Shown here piece after piece: positions 9,301 through 17,511 of a stretch of DNA of 64,000 bases. Source of the stretch: Sphingomonadales bacterium 12-68-11. GTDB lineage: Bacteria > Pseudomonadota > Alphaproteobacteria > Sphingomonadales > Sphingomonadaceae. Made by a program: the position numbers and the translations under genes. The stretch lies in contig NCCV01000002.1 in NCBI GenBank assembly GCA_002279825.1, positions 151,252 through 215,251 on the forward strand, read 5' to 3'. The notes beneath the pieces are model-generated. The model saw nothing but the letters and a program-made list of their open reading frames with translations, did no database searches and was not told where the DNA came from. The first letter of the stretch is position 1; each line of letters begins with the position of its first letter.

Positions 9301-9413
9301 AGCCTATGCAGATGCGCTTCTGGCTGCGCTCCACGGCGCTCGCCGATGCCGATGGAATAGCGCTCGACCTCCAGCAAGCTGCCGCCGCGCCCCAACAGCG
9401 GGGCGCGGATTGA
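6315..9413 (+). CDS. Eco57I-like N6-adenine DNA methyltransferase
   Basis: This 1032-residue protein starts at a GTG that overlaps the regulator stop. The methyltransferase core carries the usual gamma-class motifs: GAYYTPMFLA before the fold (motif X), LDPACGSGVFLVR (motif I, SAM binding, about residues 351-363) and IIGNPPW (motif IV, catalytic NPPW, about 461-467). The N-terminal 300 residues include LHGALWNQGLASLLLVIADD, similar to the N-terminal region of Eco57I-type enzymes. No clear D-(E)xK nuclease site was seen in it. The C-terminal 400 residues probably include target recognition. Modification of host DNA to mark it as self is the likely job, with the overlapping downstream gene as the cutter. 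Base composition looks less G+C-rich than the trb genes. Confidence 0.8.
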   Translation: MTSALAFPLAPEWKDRLGLAHRRSPELYESAEAVSDVPHAPAIRAALNEMGVSAIFCVQGVPTIAILEADHYDRAAIIDLHGALWNQGLASLLLVIADDTLRAFSLARTPLSDPGDAFETRCLIDSLSLTTEALRFQNLVYGAESGRLWKDYGEYFPPKERIDQVLLDNLNASHDLLQKAALAPDAAQALLIQAMFIAYLEDREIVTPTYFAAVSEKSVESFSALLETGDVNLFRSFFRTLHADFNGDLFVAPCSFESTGEAPEVTPAHLTILARFRSGREEMAHSGQQRFWGYDFRYIPIELVSAVYDRFLGEREAERRANGAYYTPMFLADTVVSQAWEMLPDATRTTGNFLDPACGSGVFLVRSFQRLCEHWRAKHKTQTISWKTLLSLLSQIHGWDLNGGAVRVAVFSLYVALLEEVSPRDIRKLITRGKLLPELWGKNLVCRDFFEVSPDGARYEVIIGNPPWTSRRGPARSSVQWSKKTGHPMPCGEDAWAFSWKALSHLADGGLIAFLLPAMGFLHNHAQKTVEARDAFFRKSQVRRVINFADLRFQLFEKAHRPTALIIYGSANAGNFPYRFDYWAPKADLNLRIKRVITLSSADKASLGVGAVLDNPLIFKQLLWMREPDAKLFGYLARLPKLEAFVNDFGGLSRRREEPGDRWVIGQGYQPFNEDSDSDAPPLESAYVGRLPDLPIAAYSRLAQTVEGLMPAASSTVRRRGFEAGFDGSRILIPRGVETSQNRLRAAYCDQPLTFQHIFQAIVVPEGENDRAMLLTAILNSRIAVWYAFHGTASFGSDRPEVQQADLLRLPFPSPDDVPDQAAAAQAALELVAIVDDARERSNKPFSMQVDDSEILRTIDRLAYQYFCLSPDEIALIDDTVEAILPALQPHEGHFPNLWGAPDERQRAQYARTLSVSLADWFNGKKIDARLVARGADLAILRLHLGGHEEYAEDAVGALSDVLEQLAAHIHRPLNGNFQLMPDLRVFVGDCLYLIKPMQMRFWLRSTALADADGIALDLQQAAAAPQQRGAD

Positions 9414-10066
9414 TGCTGATCGGTGATGTGCAGGGATGGGTCGACAACTTCGTTTCGTTTGACGATCGCTTCCTGGAGAGGATCGCGGCGGCGTGGCCGG
9501 CCTGCATGGCGGTTCTTCCCGAACAGCCAGGGGAGGATGCTATCACCATCAACCTCGTCGATCGCCTCGCCAAGGACGTTGTGGTGCGTCGGTTATGCCA
9601 TTGGGTCGAGTATCAGTTCGAGCCGTTCGGCCTAGCGGCTGACGGGTCGAAATACAGCAAGGGCATCATCGACATCGCCGTACTCTTCGACAGGGAGCGG
9701 GAGCGATACCTGGCCTATGAGTGCAAGCGGCTCAACGTGATCAACGGCGGAAGCCGCAGTTCCCTGGCCACCGTGTACGTCACCCAGGGCATGATGCGTT
9801 TTCTCACCGAGCAGTATGCCGAGCAGCTGCCTGTGGGGTGCATGCTCGGTTACGTGCTCGACGGCGACGTGCCCTTTGCCAATTCACGGATTGCCGACGC
9901 CATCGGCAGCCATGTCCCTCTCGCGCTTGCTGAGGGACCTACACCACTTGCCGCAATCGAAACGATTGAGCGCTTCCGCACAAGGCACACCCGCCCAACC
10001 GGATCACACATCGAACTTCGCCACGCGCTATTTTCGAAGCCATCAGCGGCCGCGCCAAATGCTTGA
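9413..10066 (+). CDS. Putative PD-(D/E)xK restriction nuclease
   Basis: The ATG at 9413 overlaps the methyltransferase stop by one base (TGATG); the frame also offers TTG at 9410. The product has 217 residues. The segment GIIDIAVLFDRERERYLAYECKRLN supplies D87 and E103-x-K105, with E66 upstream, a credible PD-(D/E)xK catalytic set with a beta-strand pattern around it. No helicase or ATPase is encoded in the cassette, so any cleavage should be ATP-independent. Tight coupling to a DNA methyltransferase suggests it is the restriction partner. It could instead be a nicking, repair or methyl-dependent nuclease. The family was not recognised by name. Confidence 0.6.
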   Translation: MLIGDVQGWVDNFVSFDDRFLERIAAAWPACMAVLPEQPGEDAITINLVDRLAKDVVVRRLCHWVEYQFEPFGLAADGSKYSKGIIDIAVLFDRERERYLAYECKRLNVINGGSRSSLATVYVTQGMMRFLTEQYAEQLPVGCMLGYVLDGDVPFANSRIADAIGSHVPLALAEGPTPLAAIETIERFRTRHTRPTGSHIELRHALFSKPSAAAPNA

Positions 10067-10201
10067 TCGTAGAGCCGTCTGCCGGGAATGGCTCGATGCA
10101 TTGCGCGCCGAGACCAGTTTCTACGGGTCGGTAGCGCACGATTCGTTGAGTAGGGCGGAGATTCCGCGGGCGCGCGGTGTTGCGGCCCGCCGCTCCGAGC
10201 G

Positions 10202-10213
10202 ATGGTGCGATCC
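10202..10213 (+). repeat. 12-bp direct repeat, right copy
   Basis: This is the second copy of ATGGTGCGATCC. It lies in the 185-bp gap between the nuclease gene and traG and matches 5741-5752 exactly, so the two copies bracket the cassette. The rest of the gap (10067-10251) holds no supported gene. Confidence 0.4.
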
Positions 10214-10251
10214 GGATCGGCGCACGGGGCGCGCGGTCCCGGAGATCGCCG

Positions 10252-12243
10252 GTGACGCCCACCAAGCTCTTGATCGGTCAGATCCTGGTCGTCTTTGCGA
10301 TCGTGATCCTGGGCGTATGGGCTGGAACCCAGTGGGCTGCCGCGATGCTCGGCTACCAGCCGCGGCTTGGGCTCGCCTGGTTCGAGATCGCGGGCGTTCC
10401 GATCTATCGCCCTTGGGCGCTGTTCGCCTGGTGGTACCACTATGAGGCCTATGCGCCCGAAGTGTTCGACAAGGCCGGCACGCTCGCCGGCGCGAGCGGT
10501 TTCCTCGGCTGCGCCGCGGCGATAGGCGGCTCGCTGTGGCGGGCGCGCCAGGCCGGGCGGGTCACGACTTATGGATCGGCGCGATGGGCCTCGCCGCGGG
10601 AAGTTCGTCGCGCCGGACTGCTGCGCTCGCGCGGCGTCTTTCTCGGCCGGTTCGAGACCGGCTATCTTCGTCATGACGGTCCCGAGCACGTTATGGCCTT
10701 CGCCCCGACGCGCAGCGGCAAGGGCGTCGGGCTGGTCGTGCCGACCCTGCTGGGCTGGACCGGCTCGGCGGTCGTTCACGACATCAAGGGCGAGAACTGG
10801 CAGCTGACCGCGGGCTGGCGGTCGCGGTTCTCGCATTGCCTGCTGTTCGATCCGACCGATGCGCGCTCGGCGCGCTACAATCCCCTGCTCGAGGTCCGGC
10901 GCGGCGTGAACGAGGTTCGCGACGTTCAGAACATCGCCGATATCCTGGTCGATCCAGAAGGCGCGCTCGAGCGGCGCAACCACTGGGAAAAGACCAGCCA
11001 TTCGCTGCTCGTCGGCGCGATCCTCCACGTGCTCTACGCGGAGGAGGAGAAGACGCTGGCCCGGGTGGCGGCGCTTCTGTCGGATCCGCGGCGTAGCTTC
11101 GCAGCGACGCTCAAGGTCATGATGACGACCGGTCACCTCGGTGCGTCGGGGGTCCATCCTGTCGTCGCGTCCGCGGCGCGCGAGCTGCTCAACAAGTCCG
11201 AGAACGAGCGTTCGGGGGTGCTCTCGACCGCGATGTCGTTCCTCGGGCTCTACCGCGATCCGACCGTGGCCGCGGCGACCGCCGCCTGCGACTGGCGCAT
11301 CGCTGACCTGCTCGGCGGCGAGCGGCCGGTCTCGCTCTACCTCGTCGTGCCGCCGTCGGACATCTCGCGGACCAAGCCGCTGATGCGGCTGGTGCTCAAC
11401 CAGATCGGCCGCCGCCTGACCGAGCGGCTGCCTGAGGGCACCGGCTCCGGGCGGCGCCAGCTGTTGTTGATGCTCGACGAGTTTCCGGCGCTCGGCCGGC
11501 TCGACTTCTTCGAGACCGCGCTCGCCTTTATGGCCGGCTACGGCGTGCGCGCGTTCCTGATCGCGCAATCGCTCAACCAGATCGTCAAGGCCTACGGCGA
11601 GAACAACGCGATTCTCGACAACTGCCATGTGCGCGTCGCCTTCGCCTCGAACGACGAGCGCACCGCCAAGCGCATTTCCGACGCGCTCGGGACCGCAACC
11701 GAGCAGCGCGCGATGCGCAACTATGCCGGGCACCGGCTGGCGCCCTGGCTCGCGCACGTCATGGTCAGCCGCCAGGAAACCGCGCGTCCGCTGCTGACGC
11801 CCGGCGAGGTCATGCAGCTGTCGCCCGAAGACGAGCTGGTGCTCGTCTCGGGCCTCGCGCCGATCCGGGCGCGCAAGCTGCGCTATTACGAGGATCGCAA
11901 CTTCGCCGAGCGCGTGCTGCCGCCGCCCTGCCTCGACGGCGACCGCCCGGTCCCGCGTCCCGACGACTGGACCGGCTGCCTCTGCGCCGCGCTCCCCGAG
12001 CCGGTTGGAGCGGAGGCGGACGACGCCGCCGGCGAGGGTGAGCTGCAGCAGGCCCGGGTGCCTGAGATCGAAGGGGTATCCGCACCGGCTCGGCCGGCGG
12101 AGCAGCTCGACCTGCTCGGGCTCGACCTCGACGACGATGCCGGCGTCGCGCTGGCCGGCGCGATGCCGTTGTCGCCGGTCGTGGCCGCCCACGCGGCGAA
12201 CGAAGGGGCAGGGCGTGATGCCGACCTCGTCCCGAGCTTCTGA
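10252..12243 (+). CDS. traG: Type IV coupling protein TraG/VirD4
   Basis: This ATPase links the relaxase-DNA complex to the mating channel at the inner membrane. GTG at 10252 is chosen because GGAG lies 7 nt upstream and a membrane segment (about residues 7-25) follows at once; the open frame begins at 10177. A second hydrophobic stretch lies near residues 85-100. Walker A is APTRSGKG at 151-158 and Walker B is LLLMLDEFPALG near 404-415. The 663-residue length fits the family. The C-terminal 80 residues are acidic and low in complexity. The gene is followed one base later by the CopG-type gene and starts the transfer operon. Confidence 0.92.
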   Translation: MTPTKLLIGQILVVFAIVILGVWAGTQWAAAMLGYQPRLGLAWFEIAGVPIYRPWALFAWWYHYEAYAPEVFDKAGTLAGASGFLGCAAAIGGSLWRARQAGRVTTYGSARWASPREVRRAGLLRSRGVFLGRFETGYLRHDGPEHVMAFAPTRSGKGVGLVVPTLLGWTGSAVVHDIKGENWQLTAGWRSRFSHCLLFDPTDARSARYNPLLEVRRGVNEVRDVQNIADILVDPEGALERRNHWEKTSHSLLVGAILHVLYAEEEKTLARVAALLSDPRRSFAATLKVMMTTGHLGASGVHPVVASAARELLNKSENERSGVLSTAMSFLGLYRDPTVAAATAACDWRIADLLGGERPVSLYLVVPPSDISRTKPLMRLVLNQIGRRLTERLPEGTGSGRRQLLLMLDEFPALGRLDFFETALAFMAGYGVRAFLIAQSLNQIVKAYGENNAILDNCHVRVAFASNDERTAKRISDALGTATEQRAMRNYAGHRLAPWLAHVMVSRQETARPLLTPGEVMQLSPEDELVLVSGLAPIRARKLRYYEDRNFAERVLPPPCLDGDRPVPRPDDWTGCLCAALPEPVGAEADDAAGEGELQQARVPEIEGVSAPARPAEQLDLLGLDLDDDAGVALAGAMPLSPVVAAHAANEGAGRDADLVPSF

Positions 12244-12244
12244 C

Positions 12245-12655
12245 ATGGCCCTGCGCGGCGCTCGCCCGGTTCGCTACCAGCTTTTCCTGCCGCGCCCGCT
12301 CAGCGAGCGCTTCGAGCAGCTCGCGGCCGCGCCGGGCGCGTCAAAATCGGGTCTGCTCACGGCCGCGCTCGAGGCCTGGCTCAACCGGCGCGGCGCGGAC
12401 GAACTCGAACAGCGCTTCGCGCTGCGGCTCGACCGGCTCTCCAACCAGCTCGCGCGGATCGAGCGCGACGGACAGGTCCAGCTCGAGAGCCTGGCGCTGT
12501 TCGTGCGCTACATGCTGACCGTCAATCCGCCGGTGGCCGACGAGGACGAGGCGGCGCGGGCGGTGGGACGCGACCGGTTCGCGGCGTTTGTCGAGCGGGT
12601 CGGCCGGCAATTGGCCAGCGGGCGCGCCACGTTCCTGCCGGACGATGCGGCATGA
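12245..12655 (+). CDS. CopG-type ribbon-helix-helix protein of the tra/trb locus
   Basis: This 136-residue protein sits between traG and trbB, as in many related elements. The N-terminal YQLFLPRPLSERFEQLAA and SKSGLLTAALEAWL segments fit a ribbon-helix-helix DNA-binding fold. The rest is helical and rich in Arg and Glu. It may repress the transfer operon or act as a relaxosome accessory factor; the sequence does not decide between these. Its stop overlaps the trbB start (ATGA at 12652-12655). Confidence 0.75.
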   Translation: MALRGARPVRYQLFLPRPLSERFEQLAAAPGASKSGLLTAALEAWLNRRGADELEQRFALRLDRLSNQLARIERDGQVQLESLALFVRYMLTVNPPVADEDEAARAVGRDRFAAFVERVGRQLASGRATFLPDDAA

Positions 12656-13632
12656 GCGCGGCGGAAACCGCGGACCGCCGGCGGGCCATGCTGCACACGG
12701 CGATGGGCCCCGACATCGCGGAAGCCTTGGCCGACCCGCTGGTTGTCGAAGTGATGGTCAATCCCGACGGCGCGCTGCGGCTCGATCGGCTCGGGTCCGG
12801 CCGGTGCGATACCGGTCACGTGCTCGAGCCGGCCCGCGTCGAGCGGATCATCCGGCTCGTTGCCAGCCACGCGCGTGCCGAGGTGCACGGCGCCGCTCCG
12901 ATCGTGAGCGCCGAATTGCCGGCGCATGGGGAAGGGCTCGCCGGCGAGCGCTTCGAGGGGATCCTTCCGCCGGTCGCGACCGGGCCCTGCTTTTCGATCC
13001 GCAAGCCGGCCTCGCGCATCTACACGCTTGCCGACTACGTCGCCGACACCCTCATGCCGGCCGCGGCGGCCGCGGCGCTCGCCGAGGCGGTAGCCGGCCG
13101 GCGCAACATCCTGGTCGCCGGCGGGACAAGCTCGGGCAAGACCACCCTGGCCAATGCCCTGCTCGCCGAACTCGCGGCCCGCGACGAGCGCGTCATCCTG
13201 ATCGAGGATACGCGCGAGCTGCAGTGCGCGGCGCCCGATACGGTCGCGTTGCGCACGCGGCCTGGCGTCGTGGCGATGGCCGATCTGGTCCGCTCGACCC
13301 TGCGGTTGCGGCCGGACCGCATCGTCGTGGGCGAAGTCCGCGGCGGCGAGGCGCTCGACATGCTCAAGGCGTGGAACACCGGCCATCCGGGCGGGATCGC
13401 CACGGTCCACGCCAACAGCGCGCCGGCCGCGCTCTACCGGCTCGAGCAACTTGCCCAGGAAGCCGTCGTCACCATCCCTCGGCGCCTGATCGCCGAAGCG
13501 ATCGACCTGGTCGTGTTCATCGCCGGCCGCGGCACGGCCCGGCGCATCGACGGGCTCTCGGCCGTCGAGGGGCTCGATGCCGCCGGCGACTACGTCCTTC
13601 GCCCCCTTTTTCCCGAACCCGTTAGCGCCTGA
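12652..13632 (+). CDS. trbB: Conjugal transfer ATPase TrbB (VirB11-like)
   Basis: This 326-residue hexameric traffic ATPase powers pilus assembly and substrate transfer at the cytoplasmic face of the channel. Walker A is GGTSSGKT at 157-164. The downstream VILIEDTRELQC (Asp box), RIVVGEVRGGEALDML (Walker B region) and NTGHPGGIATVHANS (His box) are intact. The ATG overlaps the stop of the CopG-type gene. Confidence 0.95.
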   Translation: MSAAETADRRRAMLHTAMGPDIAEALADPLVVEVMVNPDGALRLDRLGSGRCDTGHVLEPARVERIIRLVASHARAEVHGAAPIVSAELPAHGEGLAGERFEGILPPVATGPCFSIRKPASRIYTLADYVADTLMPAAAAAALAEAVAGRRNILVAGGTSSGKTTLANALLAELAARDERVILIEDTRELQCAAPDTVALRTRPGVVAMADLVRSTLRLRPDRIVVGEVRGGEALDMLKAWNTGHPGGIATVHANSAPAALYRLEQLAQEAVVTIPRRLIAEAIDLVVFIAGRGTARRIDGLSAVEGLDAAGDYVLRPLFPEPVSA

Positions 13633-13642
13633 GGAGAATCCC

Positions 13643-13975
13643 ATGACAACGAACTTGCCGATTGCCCGCCCGACCCGCCTCGTGATCGCCCTCGCGCTCG
13701 CCGGCGCCCTGCTTGCCGTGCAAGCCCAGGCCGCGGGCTCGGGCATGCCGTGGGAGGAGCCGCTCCAGCAGGTGCTGGAGTCGGTCCAGGGGCCGGTCGC
13801 CAAGATCGTGGCGGTGATCATCATCATCGTCACCGGGCTGACGCTGGCGTTCGGCGAGACCGCGGGCGGATTTCGCCGGCTGATCCAGATCGTGTTCGGC
13901 CTGTCGATCGCGTTCGCCGCCTCGTCGTTCTTCCTCAGCTTTTTCAGCTTCGGTGGCGGGGCCCTGCTCTCGTGA
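13643..13975 (+). CDS. trbC: TrbC/VirB2-type pilin
   Basis: This 110-residue prepilin has a long N-terminal signal region (hydrophobic about residues 12-30, ending near QAQAAG) and two membrane helices (about 52-70 and 82-105), the usual VirB2/TrbC form. GAGGAG lies 6-9 nt before the ATG at 13643; the frame is open upstream, but the earlier start lacks such a site. The stop overlaps the trbD GTG start. Confidence 0.88.
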   Translation: MTTNLPIARPTRLVIALALAGALLAVQAQAAGSGMPWEEPLQQVLESVQGPVAKIVAVIIIIVTGLTLAFGETAGGFRRLIQIVFGLSIAFAASSFFLSFFSFGGGALLS

Positions 13976-14244
13976 GCCTCGCCCCGCATCATGCCGAGGG
14001 GTTCGAGACCCCGATCCACCGCGCGCTCGTCGAGCCCATCCTGCTCGGCGGCGCGCCGCGGGCGATCGCGATCCTCAACGGCACTTTGGCCGCCGCGCTC
14101 GGTCTCGGCCTGCAGCAGTGGATCGCCGGCCTGGTGATCTGGGCCCTCGGGCACACGCTCGCGGTCTTCGCCGCCAAGCGCGACCCGGAGTTCGCGGCGG
14201 TGCTCGTCCGCCACCTTCGCCAACGGGGATATCTGGCATGCTGA
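13972..14244 (+). CDS. trbD: Conjugal transfer protein TrbD (VirB3-like)
   Basis: This is a 90-residue inner-membrane protein. The start is GTG at 13972, overlapping the trbC stop. The N-terminal GFETPIHRALVEPILLGGAPR motif is typical of TrbD/VirB3, and one or two membrane helices follow (about 30-65). Its 3' end overlaps the trbE start by 7 nt, so the two are translationally coupled. Confidence 0.88.
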   Translation: MSLAPHHAEGFETPIHRALVEPILLGGAPRAIAILNGTLAAALGLGLQQWIAGLVIWALGHTLAVFAAKRDPEFAAVLVRHLRQRGYLAC

Positions 14245-16685
14245 AGATCGGCGAATACCGCAGCCGCGCCGACCGCCTGGCCGACCATCTGCCGTGGGCC
14301 GCGCTGGTCGCGCCCGGTGTCGTGCTCAACAAGGATGGCAGCTTCCAGCGCACGCTCCGCTTCCGCGGGCCGGATCTCGAGAGCGCGACCGAGAACGAAC
14401 TCGTGTCCGCCGCCGCGCGGGTCAACAACGCGCTGCGCCGGTTCGGCTCGGGCTGGGCCCTGTTCTTCGAGGCCGAGCGCCGCGAGGCCGCCGGCTATCC
14501 CGAAAGCGCCTTTCCCGACAGCGCGTCCTGGCTGGTCGACAAGGAGCGGCAGGCCCGGTTCGAGGGCGAGCGCGATCATTTCGAGAGCCGCTACCACCTG
14601 ACGCTGGTCTGGCTGCCGCCTGCCGATGCCCAGGCCGTCGCCGAGCGCGCGCTGATCGCGCGCGGGACCGAGCGGAAGGGACGTGACTGGCGCGAGGCCC
14701 TGGCGGCGTTCGTGGCCGCGACCGACCGCGCGCTCGATCTGCTGGCGGGGTTCATGCCGGAGGTCGGCGCGCTCGACGACGAGGAGACGCTGACCTACCT
14801 CCATGCGGCGATTTCTTCCGGGAAGCACCGCGTCGCAGTCCCCGAGACGCCGGTCTATCTCGACGCGCTGCTCGCCGACACGCCGCTCGCCGGCGGCCTC
14901 GAGCCGATGCTCGGCGAGCTCCACTTGCGAACGCTCACCGTGCTGGGCTTTCCGGCTCTCAGCCGGCCGGGCCTGCTGGACGCGCTCAATCAGCAGGATT
15001 TTGCCTATCGCTGGACGACGCGCTTCATCGCGCTCGACAAGACCGAGGCCACCCGCGCCCTGACCAAGCTGCGGCGCCAGTGGTTCAACAAGCGGAAGTC
15101 GGTCACCGCGATGCTGCGCGAGGTGCTCTACAACCAGCCCGCCCAGTTGCTCGACAGCGATGCCGACAACAAGGTTGTCGACGCCGATCTGGCGCTCCAG
15201 GCGCTCGGGCAGGACTATGTCGCGTTCGGCTACCTGACGGCGACGATCACGGTCGCCGATACCCGCGCCGCGGCCGCCGACGAGAAAGTCCGGGCCGTCG
15301 AGCGCGTGGTGAACGGGCTCGGCTTCACCGCCATTCGCGAGCGCCTCAACGCGGTCGAGGCCTGGCTCTCGAGCCTGCCCGGCCACGTCTATGCGAACGT
15401 GCGCCAGCCGCTCGTCCATACGCTGAACCTGGCCCACCTCATGCCACTGTCCGCCGTCTGGGCCGGCCCGTCGCGCAACGCGCACCTCGGCGGGCCGCCG
15501 CTGCTGCTGGCCTCGACCGGCGGATCGACGCCGTTCCGCCTGTCGACCCACGTCGGCGATGTCGGCCACATGCTCATTGTCGGCCCGACGGGCGCCGGCA
15601 AGTCGGTGCTCCTGGCGCTGCTGGCGCTCCAGTTTCTCCGCTACCCGGGCGCCCGGATCTGCATCTTCGACAAGGGCTGGTCCGCGCGCGCCGCCGTGCT
15701 CGCCTGCGGCGGCACCCACCACACTTTGGGTTCGGCGGCGGCGGCAGAAGAGCTGGCCTTCCAGCCCTTGCGGCGGATCGACGAGCCCGCGCAGCGCAGC
15801 TGGGCTGCCGAATGGATCGCGGCGCTCCTCGAGCATGAGAACCTCGCCGTGACTCCCGAGGTCAAGGACACGGTGTGGTCGGCGCTCGGCAGCCTGGCGT
15901 CCGCACCGCCCGCCGAGCGGACGCTGACCGGCCTGTCGCTCCTGCTCCAGTCGAACGCGCTCAAGGCGGCGCTGCTGCCCTATACGCTCGAGGGCCCGTT
16001 CGGCTCGCTGCTCGACGCGGCCGAGGACCGTCTGGCGCTGAGCGACGTCCAGTGCTTCGAGACCGAAATGCTGATGGACCGGCCCGGCGCGGTCCTTCCG
16101 GTGCTGACCTATTTGTTCCACCGCCTCGAGGAACAGTTCGACGGCCGGCCGACCCTCCTCATGCTCGACGAGGCCTGGCTCTACCTCGACAACCCGTTGT
16201 TCGCGGCGCGCATCCGCGAATGGCTCAAGGTCCTGCGCAAGAAGAACGTGGCGGTCGTCTTCGCCACGCAGTCGCTCGCCGATATCGCCGAAAGCCCGAT
16301 CGCGCCGGCCATCGCGGAAAGCTGCCCGCAGCGGATCTTCCTGCCCAACGATCGCGCGCTCGAGCCGCAGGCGCGCGCCGCTTACGAGCGGTTCGGTCTC
16401 AACGCGCGCCAGCTCGAGCTGATCGCGCGGGCGACTCCCAAGCGCGACTATTACCTCCAGTCGCGGCGCGGCAACCGGTTGTTCGACCTCGGCCTCGGCC
16501 CGATCGCGCTGGCCTTCTGCGGCGCCTCCGATCCGGTTTCGCAGCAACGCGTCGACCTCGTCCTCGCCGAGCACGGTTCGGACCGCTTCGCGCATCACTG
16601 GCTCGAGGACCGCGGGCTCGCCTGGGCAGCGGCCGCGCTCGACGACTTTCCCACCCCCCGCAGCCCCGAAGGAGATCTTTCATGA
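14238..16685 (+). CDS. trbE: Conjugal transfer ATPase TrbE (VirB4-like)
   Basis: This 815-residue ATPase is the largest energiser of the mating channel. It has the VirB4 N-terminal CagE domain and a C-terminal RecA-like domain with Walker A GPTGAGKS at 449-456 and Walker B LLMLDEAWLYLDN near 640-652. ATG at 14238 is inside the end of trbD. The stop overlaps the trbJ start (ATGA). Confidence 0.95.
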   Translation: MLKIGEYRSRADRLADHLPWAALVAPGVVLNKDGSFQRTLRFRGPDLESATENELVSAAARVNNALRRFGSGWALFFEAERREAAGYPESAFPDSASWLVDKERQARFEGERDHFESRYHLTLVWLPPADAQAVAERALIARGTERKGRDWREALAAFVAATDRALDLLAGFMPEVGALDDEETLTYLHAAISSGKHRVAVPETPVYLDALLADTPLAGGLEPMLGELHLRTLTVLGFPALSRPGLLDALNQQDFAYRWTTRFIALDKTEATRALTKLRRQWFNKRKSVTAMLREVLYNQPAQLLDSDADNKVVDADLALQALGQDYVAFGYLTATITVADTRAAAADEKVRAVERVVNGLGFTAIRERLNAVEAWLSSLPGHVYANVRQPLVHTLNLAHLMPLSAVWAGPSRNAHLGGPPLLLASTGGSTPFRLSTHVGDVGHMLIVGPTGAGKSVLLALLALQFLRYPGARICIFDKGWSARAAVLACGGTHHTLGSAAAAEELAFQPLRRIDEPAQRSWAAEWIAALLEHENLAVTPEVKDTVWSALGSLASAPPAERTLTGLSLLLQSNALKAALLPYTLEGPFGSLLDAAEDRLALSDVQCFETEMLMDRPGAVLPVLTYLFHRLEEQFDGRPTLLMLDEAWLYLDNPLFAARIREWLKVLRKKNVAVVFATQSLADIAESPIAPAIAESCPQRIFLPNDRALEPQARAAYERFGLNARQLELIARATPKRDYYLQSRRGNRLFDLGLGPIALAFCGASDPVSQQRVDLVLAEHGSDRFAHHWLEDRGLAWAAAALDDFPTPRSPEGDLS

Positions 16686-17407
16686 AGACGTTCGCAACCG
16701 CGCTCGCGCTGGCCTCGAGCGCGCCGCTGGCGCTCGCCATCCCGGCCGCTCCGGCGGCGGCGATGCCGGTGTTCGATGCGACCAACTACGCGCAGAACCT
16801 GCTGCAGGCGGCGCGTGCGCTCGAGCAGATCAACCACCAGATCCAGTCGCTGCAGAACGAGGCGGCGATGATCCAGACCATGGCGCGCAACCTCGAGCGG
16901 ATCGACTTCCCGCAGCTGCAGAAAATCCGCAGCGCGCTGGAGCGGATCGACGGCCTGATGGAGCAGGCGCAGGCGATCGACTTCCGCATCGACCGGCTCG
17001 ATCAGCAGGTGCGCGCCCTGTTCCCCGGAACGGGCGAGGCCCTCGGCGGGAGCGCGCAGCAGGTCGAGCGCGCCCGTGCGCGCCTGGGCGCGGCCATGTC
17101 GGGCTACCGGCACGCGATGACCGTCCAGGCGCAGATTGCCGAGAATGTCGGAGAAGACGCGGCGCTGCTCGAGGAACTTGTCGCGCGCAGCCAGGGCGCA
17201 TCGGGCGCGCTCCAGGCGCAGCAGGCGTCGAGCCAGTTGCTGGCGCTCGGGATCAAGCAGCAGCTTCAGCTCCAGACCCTGATGACGGCCGAGTTCCGCA
17301 GCCAGGCGATCGAGCGGTCGAGACGGGCCCAGGCCGAGGCCGACGGCCGCGCGACCACCCGCCGCTTCCTCGGCACCCGCAGCGCTTACGCGCGCGTGGG
17401 CAGCTGA
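16682..17407 (+). CDS. trbJ: Conjugal transfer protein TrbJ (VirB5-like)
   Basis: This 241-residue periplasmic minor pilus component has a signal peptide (residues 1 to about 26, ending PAAPAAA). The rest is a long Gln/Ala-rich helical coil, as in TrbJ/VirB5. It overlaps trbE. In many relatives a small lipoprotein gene, trbK, follows; here only a hairpin-bearing gap precedes trbL. Confidence 0.88.
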   Translation: MKTFATALALASSAPLALAIPAAPAAAMPVFDATNYAQNLLQAARALEQINHQIQSLQNEAAMIQTMARNLERIDFPQLQKIRSALERIDGLMEQAQAIDFRIDRLDQQVRALFPGTGEALGGSAQQVERARARLGAAMSGYRHAMTVQAQIAENVGEDAALLEELVARSQGASGALQAQQASSQLLALGIKQQLQLQTLMTAEFRSQAIERSRRAQAEADGRATTRRFLGTRSAYARVGS

Positions 17408-17443
17408 TCCGATCGGGCGCGGCTGCCCGCGGCGCCGCGTCCG

Positions 17444-17483
17444 CCGCGGGGCTCTCTTCCTCCCCCTCCGGAGAGCCCCGCGG
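17444..17483 (+). other. Strong hairpin between trbJ and trbL
   Basis: CCGCGGGGCTCTC pairs perfectly with GAGAGCCCCGCGG (13 bp) around a 14-nt loop. No run of T follows, so a simple intrinsic terminator is unlikely; mRNA processing or differential stability is more likely. The 104-bp gap lies where trbK would normally be and contains no ORF for it. Confidence 0.6.
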
Positions 17484-17511
17484 TCCCGTTCCCCTAAAGC
17501 GGATTCCGGCC

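Noticed and set aside
13989..16598. 869-codon leftward frame opposite trbE
   Set aside because: It is an antisense shadow; trbE on the plus strand has clear Walker motifs and overlapping neighbours.
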